The notes: generated by a model not told the origin, from the letters alone. A DNA stretch of 64,000 nucleotides from an uncultured Pseudodesulfovibrio sp. (GCF_963662885.1 NZ_OY760059.1:1426001-1490000), one strand, 5' to 3'; shown: positions 15,754 through 24,661, counted from the stretch's first letter. Numbers and translations: made by a program.

Positions 15754-16462
15754 GCAGATTCAGGATTTTTTAAGGTCGAGGACCGGCCTTGAGGCGACTG
15801 GAAAGGATCGTCCGGAATTCAACCCCTATTTCGTAATGACGGAGAACAGCTTGAGGTATCACGGCGAAGAGGCCCTCGGTCTCATTGAAACTCTCGGAAT
15901 GGTCCCGGCCATCGGCGGCGCTGACGCCATGCTCAAGACCGCCGATGTGGAACTCGTTTCGTATGAAAACGTCGGCTCCACCCTGGTTGCCGTCATGGTC
16001 ACCGGTGATGTGGCCGCCGTGGAGGCGTCCGTTGCCGCCGGGGCCGTTGCCGCCGCGCAGGTGGGCAAGCTGACCGCCAAGAACGTCATGCCCCGGCCCA
16101 TTCGCGGCGTGGGCGACATCGTTGCGGTCCACGGCGTGGAGCGGGGCAAGGACGAGGGCGCGCCGCGGCCGAGGGCCATGGGCCTGATCGAGACCTTCGG
16201 CATCGTTTTCGTGCTCGAGGCCGCCGACGCCATGATGAAGACCGCGGACGTGGAACTCATCGGCTACGAGAACGTTGCCTCCGGGTACATCTCCGTACTG
16301 GTTCAGGGCGACGTGGCCGCGTGCAAGGCCGCCGTGGACGCCGGAGTCAAGGCCGTGGAGCGGATGGATGCGTCCGTATACAGCTCCCTGGTCATTCCGA
16401 CTCCCCACCCGGACCTGGAAAAGATCACCAAAATCTACGCCATCGACAACCTGCTGCCCTAG
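15752..16462 (+). CDS. BMC-T (tandem BMC domain) shell protein, first gene of the choline BMC operon
   Basis: A 236-aa trimeric shell protein with two fused BMC domains: EALGLIETLGMVPAIGGADA (about residue 35 on) and AMGLIETFGIVFVLEAADAM (about 145 on), each with the CNV-like pore region VELVSYENVGSTLVAVMV. An N-terminal extension of about 34 residues (MQIQDFLRSRTGLEATGK...) precedes the first domain and could anchor cargo. Start choice is uncertain: ATG 15752 has AAGGGG just upstream, but a TTG at about 15851 (CGGAG six bases before) would begin right at the BMC domain and would be compatible with the promoter-like pattern at 15722-15753. It opens a plus-strand operon that runs to 30382. Confidence 0.9.
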   Translation: MQIQDFLRSRTGLEATGKDRPEFNPYFVMTENSLRYHGEEALGLIETLGMVPAIGGADAMLKTADVELVSYENVGSTLVAVMVTGDVAAVEASVAAGAVAAAQVGKLTAKNVMPRPIRGVGDIVAVHGVERGKDEGAPRPRAMGLIETFGIVFVLEAADAMMKTADVELIGYENVASGYISVLVQGDVAACKAAVDAGVKAVERMDASVYSSLVIPTPHPDLEKITKIYAIDNLLP

Positions 16463-16491
16463 CCGGGCAGGGGGACTGAAAGGAAGACGCG

Positions 16492-17991
16492 ATGATCATC
16501 GACAACGACCTGCTCTCCATGCAGCAAGCCCGTATCCTGGCCGAGAACGCCTGTGCCGCGCAAAAGGCGCTGGCCCTGTTCCCGCAGGAGCGGCTTGACG
16601 AGATCGTCGAACGCATCGTCCTGGCCGTGACCCCTCATCTGGGCGAATTGGCGAAACTCTCCTGCACGGAGACGGACGGCGGTCTGTGGCAGGACAAGCT
16701 GGTCAAGAACGGGTTCGTCTGCACCAACGTTTTCGAACGCCTGGGAGCCGTGCGTTGCGTCGGCGTCATTGCCGAGGACCGGGCAAACGGCCTCATGGAC
16801 GTGGGCGTGCCTCTGGGAGTCATCGCCGCCGCCTGCCCGTCCACCAGCCCGGTCTCCACGACCATTTATCTGACCCTGATCGCCATCAAGTCCGGCAACG
16901 CCATCGTCTTCACGCCCCATCCCCGGGCCGAGAAGAGCATGAAGCGCGTGCTGGACATCATGATCCCGGCCGCCCACGAGGCGGGGCTGCCCGAAGGCTG
17001 CCTGACCTACCTGGACACCGTCACCCGCAGCGGCTCGCTCGAGCTGATGAACCATCCCTGCGTGTCCCTGTTGCTGGTCTCGGGCGTCCCCGGCCTGCTT
17101 GAGGCCGCCCGGTCCACCGGCAAGCCGGTCATTTACGGCGGCACGGGAAACGGCCCGGCCTTCATCGAGCGCACTGCCGACATCGTGCGGGCTGTTCGGG
17201 ACATCCTCGCCAGCAAGACGTTCGACAACGGCATGGCCCCCTCGGCCGAGCAGTCCATCGTTGTCGACGGCTGCGTGGAGCGTGAAGTGGTCCAGGCTCT
17301 TGAGGAGAACGGGGCCTACTTCATGACCGAAGTGCAGTCTCTGGCCCTGGCCGAACATTTTTTCTGCCCTCTGGGCAAACGTCGCAAGGGCACCATGGGC
17401 GTGTCCGCGTCCGTTCTGGCTTCCCGCGCAGGCTTTTCGGTACCCGACGGCACACGGGTACTGGTGGCCCGGCGCAAGTACGTGGCCGACAACGATCCGT
17501 ATTCACGGGAACTCCTGGCCCCGGTGCTGGCGCTCTACGTTGAGGACGACTGGATGCACGCCTGCGAAAAGTGCATCGAGCTGCTCCTGCACGAGAAAAA
17601 CGCCCACACCCTGTCCATCCATTCGCAGGACGAGGAGGTCATCCGCCAGTTCGCCCTGAAGAAGCCCGTGGGCAGGCTGCTGGTCAACACCCCGGCGGCC
17701 TTCGGCGGCATGGGCGCGACCACCAACCTGTTCCCGTCCATGACCCTGGGCAGCGGCTCGGCCGGTCGGGGCATCACGGCGGACAACGTCTCCCCCATGA
17801 ACCTGGTCTACGTGCGCAAGATCGGGCGCGGCGTGCGCGACGGCGAAAGCCTGCTCGGTTCGGCCCGGCCCGCAGACGTCAGGCCCGCAAACTTCGGGTC
17901 TGTTGAGCGGAGCGACAACGAATTTCATGGCACCGACCAACTGCATTTGTTGGAGCGGATTCTCAAGGAAGCGATCAAGACCATCCGCTGA
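16492..17991 (+). CDS. Aldehyde dehydrogenase homologue lacking the catalytic cysteine, BMC-targeted
   Basis: A 499-aa protein of the CoA-acylating aldehyde dehydrogenase (EutE/PduP) type, clearly paralogous to the product of 22093-23532. Where the paralogue has FDYGTVCASEQSIV (Cys247), this one has FDNGMAPSAEQSIV: Pro250 replaces the catalytic cysteine and the neighbours are changed too, while the flanking SKTFD and AEQSIV are kept. The nucleotide-binding region (GGTGNGPAFIERTADIVRAV) is intact. The C-terminus carries a linker and an amphipathic helix DQLHLLERILKEAIKTIR, typical of a BMC encapsulation peptide. It is likely a structural or regulatory partner or cofactor-binding protein and not an active dehydrogenase. 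ATG 16492 follows AAGGAAGACGC. Confidence 0.85.
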   Translation: MIIDNDLLSMQQARILAENACAAQKALALFPQERLDEIVERIVLAVTPHLGELAKLSCTETDGGLWQDKLVKNGFVCTNVFERLGAVRCVGVIAEDRANGLMDVGVPLGVIAAACPSTSPVSTTIYLTLIAIKSGNAIVFTPHPRAEKSMKRVLDIMIPAAHEAGLPEGCLTYLDTVTRSGSLELMNHPCVSLLLVSGVPGLLEAARSTGKPVIYGGTGNGPAFIERTADIVRAVRDILASKTFDNGMAPSAEQSIVVDGCVEREVVQALEENGAYFMTEVQSLALAEHFFCPLGKRRKGTMGVSASVLASRAGFSVPDGTRVLVARRKYVADNDPYSRELLAPVLALYVEDDWMHACEKCIELLLHEKNAHTLSIHSQDEEVIRQFALKKPVGRLLVNTPAAFGGMGATTNLFPSMTLGSGSAGRGITADNVSPMNLVYVRKIGRGVRDGESLLGSARPADVRPANFGSVERSDNEFHGTDQLHLLERILKEAIKTIR

Positions 17992-18035
17992 TCATTCACG
18001 CGGTGGGACAGTGCATATTACACGGAGGAATCAGA

Positions 18036-20576
18036 GTGGATCTTCAAGCATTTTCTGACAAGCTCGCCGAGGCGACCAAGAACCTGAGCCCGGATGAACG
18101 GGCCTCCCTGCGCCGTATTTTCGAAGGGGTTTCCCTTGAGGGCTTTGCCCAGAAGTCGGTCGAATCCCGGCCCGCCCGCGCCGAGGGTGCCGGTATCCCC
18201 GACGGTCCCACCGAGCGCCACGTGAAGCTCAAGGAAAACTTCCTGAAGGCCGTGCCCAGCGTGTCCATCCACCGCGCCCGGACCATTACCCGCGTGGCCA
18301 AGGAAAACCCCGGCCTGCCCCCGATTCTCTTGCGCGCCAAATCCTTCCGGGAGTGCTGCGAGACCGCTCCCCTGGTCATCCAGGACCACGAACTCATCGT
18401 CGGCGCGCCCAACGGCGCTCCGCGCTGCGGCGCATTCTCCCCGGATATCGAGTGGCGCTGGATGCAGGCCGAGCTGGATACCATCGGCACGCGCCCGCAG
18501 GACCCGTTCCACATCTCCGAGGCCGACAAGAAGGAGATGCGCGAGGAAATCTTCCCCTTCTGGGAGAACAAGTCCGTGGACGAGTACTGCGAAGGCCAGT
18601 ACCGCGAGGCCGGACTGTGGGAGATGTCCGGTGAATCCTTCGTGTCCGACTGCTCCTACCACGCGGTCAACGGCGGCGGCGACTCCAACCCCGGGTATGA
18701 CGTCATCCTGATGAAGAAGGGCATGCTCGACATCATCGCCGAGGCCGAGGCGCATCTGGAGAACCTCGACTACGCAGCGCCCGAGGACATCGAGAAGATC
18801 TATTTCTACAAGTCCATCATCGACACGGCCAAGGGCGTCATGGCCTATGCCAAGCGGATGTCCGATTACGCCGCCGAGCTGGCCGCCAAGGAGTCCGATC
18901 CCAAGCGCAAGGCCGAACTCGAGAAGATCGCCGAGGTCAACGCCAGGGTCCCGGCCCACGCGCCGTCCACCTTCTGGGAGGCCATCCAGGCCGTCTGGAC
19001 CGTGGAATCCCTGCTCACTCTGGAAGAGAACCAGACCGGCATGTCCATCGGCCGCGTGGACCAGTACATGTACCCGTTCTTCGAGGCCGACCTCAGGGCC
19101 GGACGGATGACCGAGTACGAGGCCTTCGACCTGGCCGGTTGCATGCTGGTCAAGATGTCCGAGATGATGTGGCTGACCTCCGAGGGCGGCTCCAAGTTCT
19201 TCGCGGGCTACCAGCCGTTCGTGAACATGTGCGTGGGCGGCGTGACCCGCGACGGCCGCGACGCCACCAACGACCTGACCTACCTGCTCATGGACGCGGT
19301 CCGGCACGTGCGCATCTACCAGCCGTCCCTGGCCACCCGCGTGCACAACAAGTCCCCGCAGAAATATCTGCAGAAGATCGTGGACGTCATCCGCTCCGGC
19401 ATGGGTTTCCCGGCCGTGCACTTCGACGACGCCCACATCAAGATGATGCTGGCCAAGGGCGTGTCCATCGAGGACGCCCGCGACTACTGCCTGATGGGTT
19501 GCGTCGAACCGCAGAAGGCCGGCCGCCTGTACCAGTGGACCTCCACCGGCTACACCCAGTGGCCCATCTGCATCGAGCTTGTCCTGAACCACGGCGTGCC
19601 CCTGTGGTACGGCAAGCAGGTCACCCCGGACGCCGGTGATCTGAGCCGGTTCGACACCTGGGAGAAGTTCGAGACCGCGGTCAAGGATCAGATCAGGTGG
19701 ATCACCAGGAAGACCAGCATCGCCACGGTTATCTCCCAGCGCGTGCACCGCGACTATGCCCCGAAGCCGCTCATGTCCATGATGTACGAGGGTTGCATGG
19801 AGTCCGGCCGCGACGTGGCCGCCGGTGGTGCCATGTACAACTTCGGACCCGGCGTGGTCTGGAGTGGACTGGCCACCTACGCCGACTCCATGGCGGCCAT
19901 CAAGAAACTGGTCTTTGATGACCAGAAGTACACCCTGGATCAGCTGAACCAGGCCCTGGTGGCCGAGTTCAAGGGGTACGAGCAGATCAAGAAGGACTGC
20001 CTGGCCGCGCCCAAGTACGGCAACGACGACGACTATGTCGACATGATCGCCGCCGACCTGGTCAACTTCACCGAGAAGGAGCACCGCCAGTACCGGACCC
20101 TGTATTCGGTCCTCAGCCACGGCACCCTGTCCATTTCCAACAACACCCCGTTCGGCCAGCTGCTGGGCGCGTCGGCCAACGGCCGTGACGCCTGGATGCC
20201 CCTGTCCGACGGCATCAGCCCCACGCAGGGCGCGGACTACAAGGGCCCCACGGCGATCATCAAGTCCGTGTCCAAGATGGCCAACGACAACATGAATATC
20301 GGCATGGTGCACAACTTCAAGATCATGGCCGGTCTGCTCGACAACCCGGAAGGGGAGAACGGGCTGATCACCCTGATCCGCACCGCCTGCATGCTCGGCA
20401 ACGGCGAGATGCAGTTCAACTACCTGGACAACGAAACCCTGCTGAATGCCCAGAAGCACCCCGAGCAATATCGCGACCTCGTGGTCCGCGTGGCCGGGTA
20501 CAGCGCCTTCTTCGTGGAGCTGTGCAAGGACGTTCAGGACGAAATCATCAGCCGGACCATGCTCCACGCCATCTAG
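18036..20576 (+). CDS. cutC: Choline trimethylamine-lyase (glycyl radical enzyme)
   Basis: CutC cleaves choline to trimethylamine and acetaldehyde by radical chemistry. Start is GTG 18036 (GGAGG seven bases upstream), giving 846 aa. With this start the catalytic residues fall on the published numbers of the D. alaskensis enzyme: Tyr208 and Asp216 (CSYHAVNGGGDSNPGYD), Phe395, Cys489 and Glu491 (LMGCVEPQ), Thr502, and the radical Gly821 (VRVAGYSAFF). Asp216 with Tyr208 and Glu491 separates CutC from glycerol/propanediol dehydratases and isethionate lyase. The N-terminal helix (DLQAFSDKLAEATKNLSPDE) may help encapsulation. It is followed by its activase after 48 bases. Confidence 0.98.
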   Translation: MDLQAFSDKLAEATKNLSPDERASLRRIFEGVSLEGFAQKSVESRPARAEGAGIPDGPTERHVKLKENFLKAVPSVSIHRARTITRVAKENPGLPPILLRAKSFRECCETAPLVIQDHELIVGAPNGAPRCGAFSPDIEWRWMQAELDTIGTRPQDPFHISEADKKEMREEIFPFWENKSVDEYCEGQYREAGLWEMSGESFVSDCSYHAVNGGGDSNPGYDVILMKKGMLDIIAEAEAHLENLDYAAPEDIEKIYFYKSIIDTAKGVMAYAKRMSDYAAELAAKESDPKRKAELEKIAEVNARVPAHAPSTFWEAIQAVWTVESLLTLEENQTGMSIGRVDQYMYPFFEADLRAGRMTEYEAFDLAGCMLVKMSEMMWLTSEGGSKFFAGYQPFVNMCVGGVTRDGRDATNDLTYLLMDAVRHVRIYQPSLATRVHNKSPQKYLQKIVDVIRSGMGFPAVHFDDAHIKMMLAKGVSIEDARDYCLMGCVEPQKAGRLYQWTSTGYTQWPICIELVLNHGVPLWYGKQVTPDAGDLSRFDTWEKFETAVKDQIRWITRKTSIATVISQRVHRDYAPKPLMSMMYEGCMESGRDVAAGGAMYNFGPGVVWSGLATYADSMAAIKKLVFDDQKYTLDQLNQALVAEFKGYEQIKKDCLAAPKYGNDDDYVDMIAADLVNFTEKEHRQYRTLYSVLSHGTLSISNNTPFGQLLGASANGRDAWMPLSDGISPTQGADYKGPTAIIKSVSKMANDNMNIGMVHNFKIMAGLLDNPEGENGLITLIRTACMLGNGEMQFNYLDNETLLNAQKHPEQYRDLVVRVAGYSAFFVELCKDVQDEIISRTMLHAI

Positions 20577-20624
20577 GCGTCGGTCCCGGAATTCGCGCAC
20601 CAGTCAGGCAGCAGAGAACAGATC

Positions 20625-21554
20625 GTGATCGAAAGAAAAGCCCAGATATTCAACATCCAGAAGTACAACATGTACGACGGACCGGGCGTGCGGACCATGG
20701 TCTTCTTCCAGGGGTGTCCCCTGCGCTGTCTCTGGTGCTCGAATCCCGAGGGGCAGCGGCGGGGCCATCAGGTCCTGCTCAAGGCGGGCCAGTGCGTCAA
20801 CTGCGGTGCCTGCGTTCCGGTCTGCCCGGTGAACATTCACGGCACGGACGCGGCGGGCCGCCATGTGATTGCCCGCAATGTGGAATGCGTGGGCTGCCGC
20901 AAATGCGAGCAGGCCTGCCCCGAGTCGGCGCTGGCCATCACCGGCGAAAACCGGTCCATCAGCGACATCCTGAACGTCGTCGAAGAGGACCGTCCGTTCT
21001 ACGAGACCTCCGGCGGCGGGGTGACCCTGAGCGGCGGCGAGGTCCTGGCCCAGCCCGAGGCGGCGATCAGTCTGCTTCAGGCCTGCCGCCAGCGGGGCAT
21101 CAACACCGCTGTGGAGACCTGCGGCTACGCCCGGCCCGAGGTGCTGGCCCGTGTGGCCGAGCACGTCGACCTGTTCCTCTACGACGTCAAGCACATGGAC
21201 TCCGACGCCCACCACCGCCTAACCGGCGTGCGCAACGAGACCATCCTCGAAAACCTCGGCTGGCTGCTGGAGAACCGCTACAACGTCAAGGTGCGTCTGC
21301 CGCTTCTCAAGGGGCTCAACGACGGCGAGGCCGAACTGAACCTGTTGGCCGAGTTTCTCAAGCCGCACCAGGGCTTCAAGAATTTCAAGGGAGTGGATCT
21401 GCTCCCGTACCACAAGATGGGCGTGAGCAAATACGACCAGTTGGGCTGGGATTACCCGGTGGAGGGCGATCCCGTGCTCGGCGAGGACGACATCGCGCGC
21501 ATCCGGCAAACTTTTGAGAGGCACGGCCTCTCGGTGACCGTGATCCGGCACTAG
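20625..21554 (+). CDS. cutD: Choline TMA-lyase activating enzyme (radical SAM)
   Basis: A 309-aa radical-SAM activase that abstracts hydrogen from Gly821 of CutC. It starts at GTG 20625 with a weak ribosome site. Visible: the radical SAM triad CPLRCLWC (CX3CX2C), two ferredoxin-like groups CVNCGACVPVCPVN and CVGCRKCEQACPES, the GGE-type motif SGGGVTLSGGEVL, and the C-terminal VDLLPYHKMGVSKYDQLGWD common to glycyl-radical activases. It acts in the cytoplasm or microcompartment and needs reduced flavodoxin or ferredoxin. Confidence 0.97.
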   Translation: MIERKAQIFNIQKYNMYDGPGVRTMVFFQGCPLRCLWCSNPEGQRRGHQVLLKAGQCVNCGACVPVCPVNIHGTDAAGRHVIARNVECVGCRKCEQACPESALAITGENRSISDILNVVEEDRPFYETSGGGVTLSGGEVLAQPEAAISLLQACRQRGINTAVETCGYARPEVLARVAEHVDLFLYDVKHMDSDAHHRLTGVRNETILENLGWLLENRYNVKVRLPLLKGLNDGEAELNLLAEFLKPHQGFKNFKGVDLLPYHKMGVSKYDQLGWDYPVEGDPVLGEDDIARIRQTFERHGLSVTVIRH

Positions 21555-21593
21555 CCGGGGCCGCACACCAGACAAGTCAGGAGGAGAAGGAGC

Positions 21594-22088
21594 ATGACCG
21601 CAATCGGATTCATAGAGACATGGGGCCTGGTGCCCGCCGTTGAGGCGGCCGACGCCATGCTCAAGGCGGCTGACGTTCGCCTGCTGGAACGGACCCAGGT
21701 GGGCTCCGGGCTGGTCACCATCACCGTGGCCGGAACGGTTTCCGCGGTCCAGGCCTCGGTGGACGCCGCAGCGGCCGCCATCGGGCGGATCGAAGGGGGC
21801 GTCCTGGTGTCCCGGCACGTAATCGCCCGGCCGGATGAGGAGGTCGCTTCGGTCATCCGCACCTGTCCGGTTGCCGAAGCGCGGGCTGAAGCGCCTGTCG
21901 CGCAGGCCGCTCCCGTAGCCGAGACTCCGGCCCCGATCCAGCGCCGCTCCGCCTCGGAACTGAAAAAGATGAAGGTGGCTGAGCTGCGCAAACTCGCCCG
22001 GTCCCTGACCGGCGAGGAGCCGAGTTCGGAGAAGAAGAAGGATTTAATTGATACTATTGTCAATGTATATAGGAAGATAGAGGAGTAG
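21594..22088 (+). CDS. BMC-H shell protein with C-terminal Rho-N/SAP-like tail
   Basis: A 164-aa protein. Residues 1-92 are a hexameric BMC domain (MTAIGFIETWGLVPAVEAAD, VGSGLVTITVAGTVSAVQAS). Residues 93-118 are an Ala/Pro/Glu linker. Residues 119-164 form a basic helical module SASELKKMKVAELRKLARSL followed by EKKKDLIDTIVNVYRK, matching the helix-extended-helix pattern of the Rho N-terminal and SAP families, which bind nucleic acid. EutK-type shell proteins also carry a C-terminal DNA-binding-like domain, so the architecture has precedent, but this tail is different. ATG 21594 has AGGAGAAGGAGC; the gene ends 4 bases before the aldehyde dehydrogenase start. Confidence 0.88.
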   Translation: MTAIGFIETWGLVPAVEAADAMLKAADVRLLERTQVGSGLVTITVAGTVSAVQASVDAAAAAIGRIEGGVLVSRHVIARPDEEVASVIRTCPVAEARAEAPVAQAAPVAETPAPIQRRSASELKKMKVAELRKLARSLTGEEPSSEKKKDLIDTIVNVYRKIEE

Positions 22089-22092
22089 TCTT

Positions 22093-23532
22093 ATGGTAGA
22101 CAAAGATTTGCTGTCCATGCAGGAAGCCCGTTCTCTGGTGCGGGCCGCCAAACAGGCCCAGGCGGATTTCGCCCGTTTGGACCAGGAAAAGGTCGACGCC
22201 ATCGTCAAGGCCATTGCCGAAGAGGCGTACGCCCAGGCCGAGTCCCTGGCCGCTCTGGCGGTTCAGGAGACCGGCTACGGCAAGGTGCAGGACAAGAAAA
22301 CCAAGAACATGCTGGCCAGCCAGGGGTTGCTCAAGGCCATCGACGGCATGAAGACCATCGGCGTGCTCAACGACGACAAGGCCCGGAAGGTCGTCGAAGT
22401 GGCTGTCCCGGTCGGGGTCATCGCGGGTATCATTCCCTCCACCAACCCCACGTCCACGGTCATCTACAAGTCCATCATCTCCCTGAAGGCGGGCAACGCC
22501 ATCGTCTTCACCCCGCATCCGAGCGCCAAGGAATGCATCGGCAAGACCGTGGAGATGATCCGCGGCGTGCTGAAGCGTTGCGGCGTGTGCGAGGACATGG
22601 TCGCGGCCATGAGCGTGCCCACCATCCAGGGCAGCGGCGAGCTTATGCGCCAGGCCGATCTGATTCTGGCAACCGGCGGACCGGGCATGGTCAAGGCCGC
22701 CTACAGCTCCGGCACCCCGGCTCTGGGCGTGGGCGCGGGCAACGTCCCGGCGTACGTCGAGCGCACCGCCGACGTGGAAGAGGCCGTGTCCAAGATCGTG
22801 GCCTCCAAGACCTTCGACTACGGCACAGTCTGCGCTTCCGAGCAGTCCATCGTCACCGACCGCGTCATCGCGGACAAGGTCAAGGCGGCCCTGATCGCTC
22901 AGGGCGGCTTCTTCCTGCAGGGCGATGATCTGCTCAAGGTCAAGGCGGTCATGGAGCGCGGCAACGGTTCCATGAACCCGGCCATCGTCGGCCGTTCCGC
23001 CGCCCACATCGCCGAGCTGGCCGGTATCTCCATTCCTGCCGGAACCAAGCTGCTCGTCTCCGACGAGAAGGGCGTTGGTCCCAAGTATCCTTTCTCCAAG
23101 GAGAAGTTGACCCAGTTGCTGGCCTTCTACGTGGTCGAGGACTGGCAGGAGGCCTGCGAACTGTGCCACGCCCTGCTGCTCAACGGCGGCGTGGGCCACT
23201 CCCTGGCCATTCACTCCAAGGATGAGGCGATCATCCGCGAGTTCGGCATGCGCAAGCCGGTCTCCCGCATGCTGGTCAACACCCCGTCCACTCACGGCGC
23301 GGTCGGCCTGTCCACCTCGCTTTTCCCGTCCTTCACCCTGGGTTGCGGAACGGTGGGCGGCAGCGCCACTTCCGACAACGTCACCCCGCTGAACCTCATG
23401 AACGTGCGGCGCATCGCCTATGACCTGGGGAATACGCCGTGCCCGAAGGCCGCCGCCCCGAGCACCGGCACCAATGTCGACATCCAGGCCATCACCGCCA
23501 TGATCGTCGAGCAACTGAAGCAGATGGCGTAA
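22093..23532 (+). CDS. cutF: CoA-acylating acetaldehyde dehydrogenase
   Basis: A 479-aa EutE/PduP-type enzyme converting the acetaldehyde made by CutC, with CoA and NAD+, to acetyl-CoA inside the microcompartment. The catalytic Cys247 lies in FDYGTVCASEQSIV; the nucleotide-binding GVGAGNVPAYVERTADVEEA is intact. The C-terminus has a flexible Ala/Pro segment and the amphipathic helix NVDIQAITAMIVEQLKQMA, a likely encapsulation peptide. ATG 22093 follows GAGGAGTAGTCTT. The paralogue at 16492-17991 has lost the cysteine. Confidence 0.95.
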   Translation: MVDKDLLSMQEARSLVRAAKQAQADFARLDQEKVDAIVKAIAEEAYAQAESLAALAVQETGYGKVQDKKTKNMLASQGLLKAIDGMKTIGVLNDDKARKVVEVAVPVGVIAGIIPSTNPTSTVIYKSIISLKAGNAIVFTPHPSAKECIGKTVEMIRGVLKRCGVCEDMVAAMSVPTIQGSGELMRQADLILATGGPGMVKAAYSSGTPALGVGAGNVPAYVERTADVEEAVSKIVASKTFDYGTVCASEQSIVTDRVIADKVKAALIAQGGFFLQGDDLLKVKAVMERGNGSMNPAIVGRSAAHIAELAGISIPAGTKLLVSDEKGVGPKYPFSKEKLTQLLAFYVVEDWQEACELCHALLLNGGVGHSLAIHSKDEAIIREFGMRKPVSRMLVNTPSTHGAVGLSTSLFPSFTLGCGTVGGSATSDNVTPLNLMNVRRIAYDLGNTPCPKAAAPSTGTNVDIQAITAMIVEQLKQMA

Positions 23533-23592
23533 CCCGGCAACGGGCGAAACAGAAAATAACAAGTTATCAATACAATTTGAAAGGAGAACACT

Positions 23593-23874
23593 ATGTCCCT
23601 CAACGCACTCGGAATGATTGAAACCAAAGGTCTAGTCGGTTCCGTGGAGGCCGCTGACGCCATGGTCAAGGCCGCCAATGTCACCCTCATCGGCAAGACC
23701 CAGGTGGGCGGCGGTCTGGTGACCGTCATGGTCCGCGGCGATGTCGGCGCGGTCAAGGCCGCCGTGGATGCGGGCGCCACCGCCGCCAAGAACGTCGGCG
23801 AGCTGGTCAGCGTTCATGTCATCCCCCGCCCCCACAGCGAGGTGGAGTCCATTCTGCCCAAGATCGAAGGCTAG
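23593..23874 (+). CDS. BMC-H hexameric shell protein
   Basis: A 93-aa canonical BMC-H protein (PduA/EutM type): LGMIETKGLVGSVEAADAMV, AANVTLIGKTQVGGGLVTVM, a KAA-rich helix, and VHVIPRPHSEVESILPK. The GGG of the pore loop is present. It has a very strong ribosome site (AAGGAGAACACT), fitting a major facet protein. It is 80 percent or more alike to the protein encoded at 27273-27542. A stable hairpin follows the gene. Confidence 0.97.
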   Translation: MSLNALGMIETKGLVGSVEAADAMVKAANVTLIGKTQVGGGLVTVMVRGDVGAVKAAVDAGATAAKNVGELVSVHVIPRPHSEVESILPKIEG

Positions 23875-23904
23875 CGCTCCGCGGTTTAGCCGCACGGACG
23901 ACGA

Positions 23905-23936
23905 AGTGGGGGGAGGTCTCCCGGCCTCCCTCCACT
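23905..23936 (+). other. Intercistronic hairpin after BMC-H gene
   Basis: AGTGGGGGGAGG / CCTCCCTCCACT, a 12-base stem with one G-T pair and an 8-base loop, no T tract. Within an operon this more likely protects the shell-gene mRNA or partly stops transcription. Confidence 0.6.
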
Positions 23937-23962
23937 GCCCGGATTCAGTAACCTGAAACCAT

Positions 23963-24652
23963 ATGCAGCCAAGTGAAATGAACGAGAAAGTCATCAACGA
24001 AATTTTGGGCAGCGTGATCCAGACCCTGGTCAATCAGCTCAAGGGAGAAAACGCGCCTGCCTCGTGCGGCCGCGCTCTGTCCGGCGAAACCATTCCGGTC
24101 GAACTGTCCGCGCGTCACGTCCACCTCAGTGAGGCCGACGCCATGGAGCTGTTCGGCCATCCCCTGACCCCCAAACGCGACCTGTCCCAGCCCGGCCAGT
24201 TCCTGGCCGAGGAGCGGGTTCGTCTGATCGGCCCCAAGGGGGTCATGGACAACGTGGCCGTGCTCGGTCCGTCCCGGAACGCCACCCAGGTGGAGATCTC
24301 CAAGACCGAAGCCCGCGCCCTGGGCGTCAATCCCCCGGTGCGCATGTCCGGCGACGTCAAGGGGACCCCGGGCATCATCCTGGCCTCGCAGTCCGGCATC
24401 GTCGGCCTGGAGGAGGGCGTCATCGTGGCCGCCCGGCACATCCACATGAGCCCCGAGGACGCGAGCCGTCTGCACGTGACCGACAACGAGCGCGTCAGCG
24501 TGCACATCGATTCGGAGCGTCCCGTGACCCTGGAAGACGTGGTCGTGCGCGTCAGCGATCAGTTCAAGCTGTCCATGCACATCGACCCGGACGAGGGCAA
24601 CGGCATGGGCTGGAACTCCAAGGCGACCGGCCGCATCGTGGCCCGGCAGTAG
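23963..24652 (+). CDS. pduL: PduL-type phosphate acyltransferase
   Basis: A 229-aa enzyme exchanging CoA for phosphate on acetyl-CoA, regenerating CoA inside the microcompartment and giving acetyl phosphate. The PduL metal-binding motifs are all visible: SARHVHLSEADA, the loop ASQSGIVGLEEG, AARHIHMSPEDA and the C-terminal MHIDPDEGNGMGW. The N-terminal helix MNEKVINEILGSVIQTLVNQ is an encapsulation peptide. Two starts are possible (ATG 23963 and ATG 23978), neither with a good ribosome site; I keep the first. Confidence 0.96.
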   Translation: MQPSEMNEKVINEILGSVIQTLVNQLKGENAPASCGRALSGETIPVELSARHVHLSEADAMELFGHPLTPKRDLSQPGQFLAEERVRLIGPKGVMDNVAVLGPSRNATQVEISKTEARALGVNPPVRMSGDVKGTPGIILASQSGIVGLEEGVIVAARHIHMSPEDASRLHVTDNERVSVHIDSERPVTLEDVVVRVSDQFKLSMHIDPDEGNGMGWNSKATGRIVARQ

Positions 24653-24661
24653 GTGAAGGCT

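Noticed and set aside
18036..20576. Isethionate sulfite-lyase or propanediol/glycerol dehydratase instead of CutC
   Set aside because: Tyr208, Asp216, Glu491 and Thr502 all match choline TMA-lyase, and the CutC-type length of 846 aa is exact.
18018..20600. 860-codon minus-strand open frame opposite cutC
   Set aside because: Low-complexity Gly/His/Val product; cutC on the plus strand has every catalytic residue in place.
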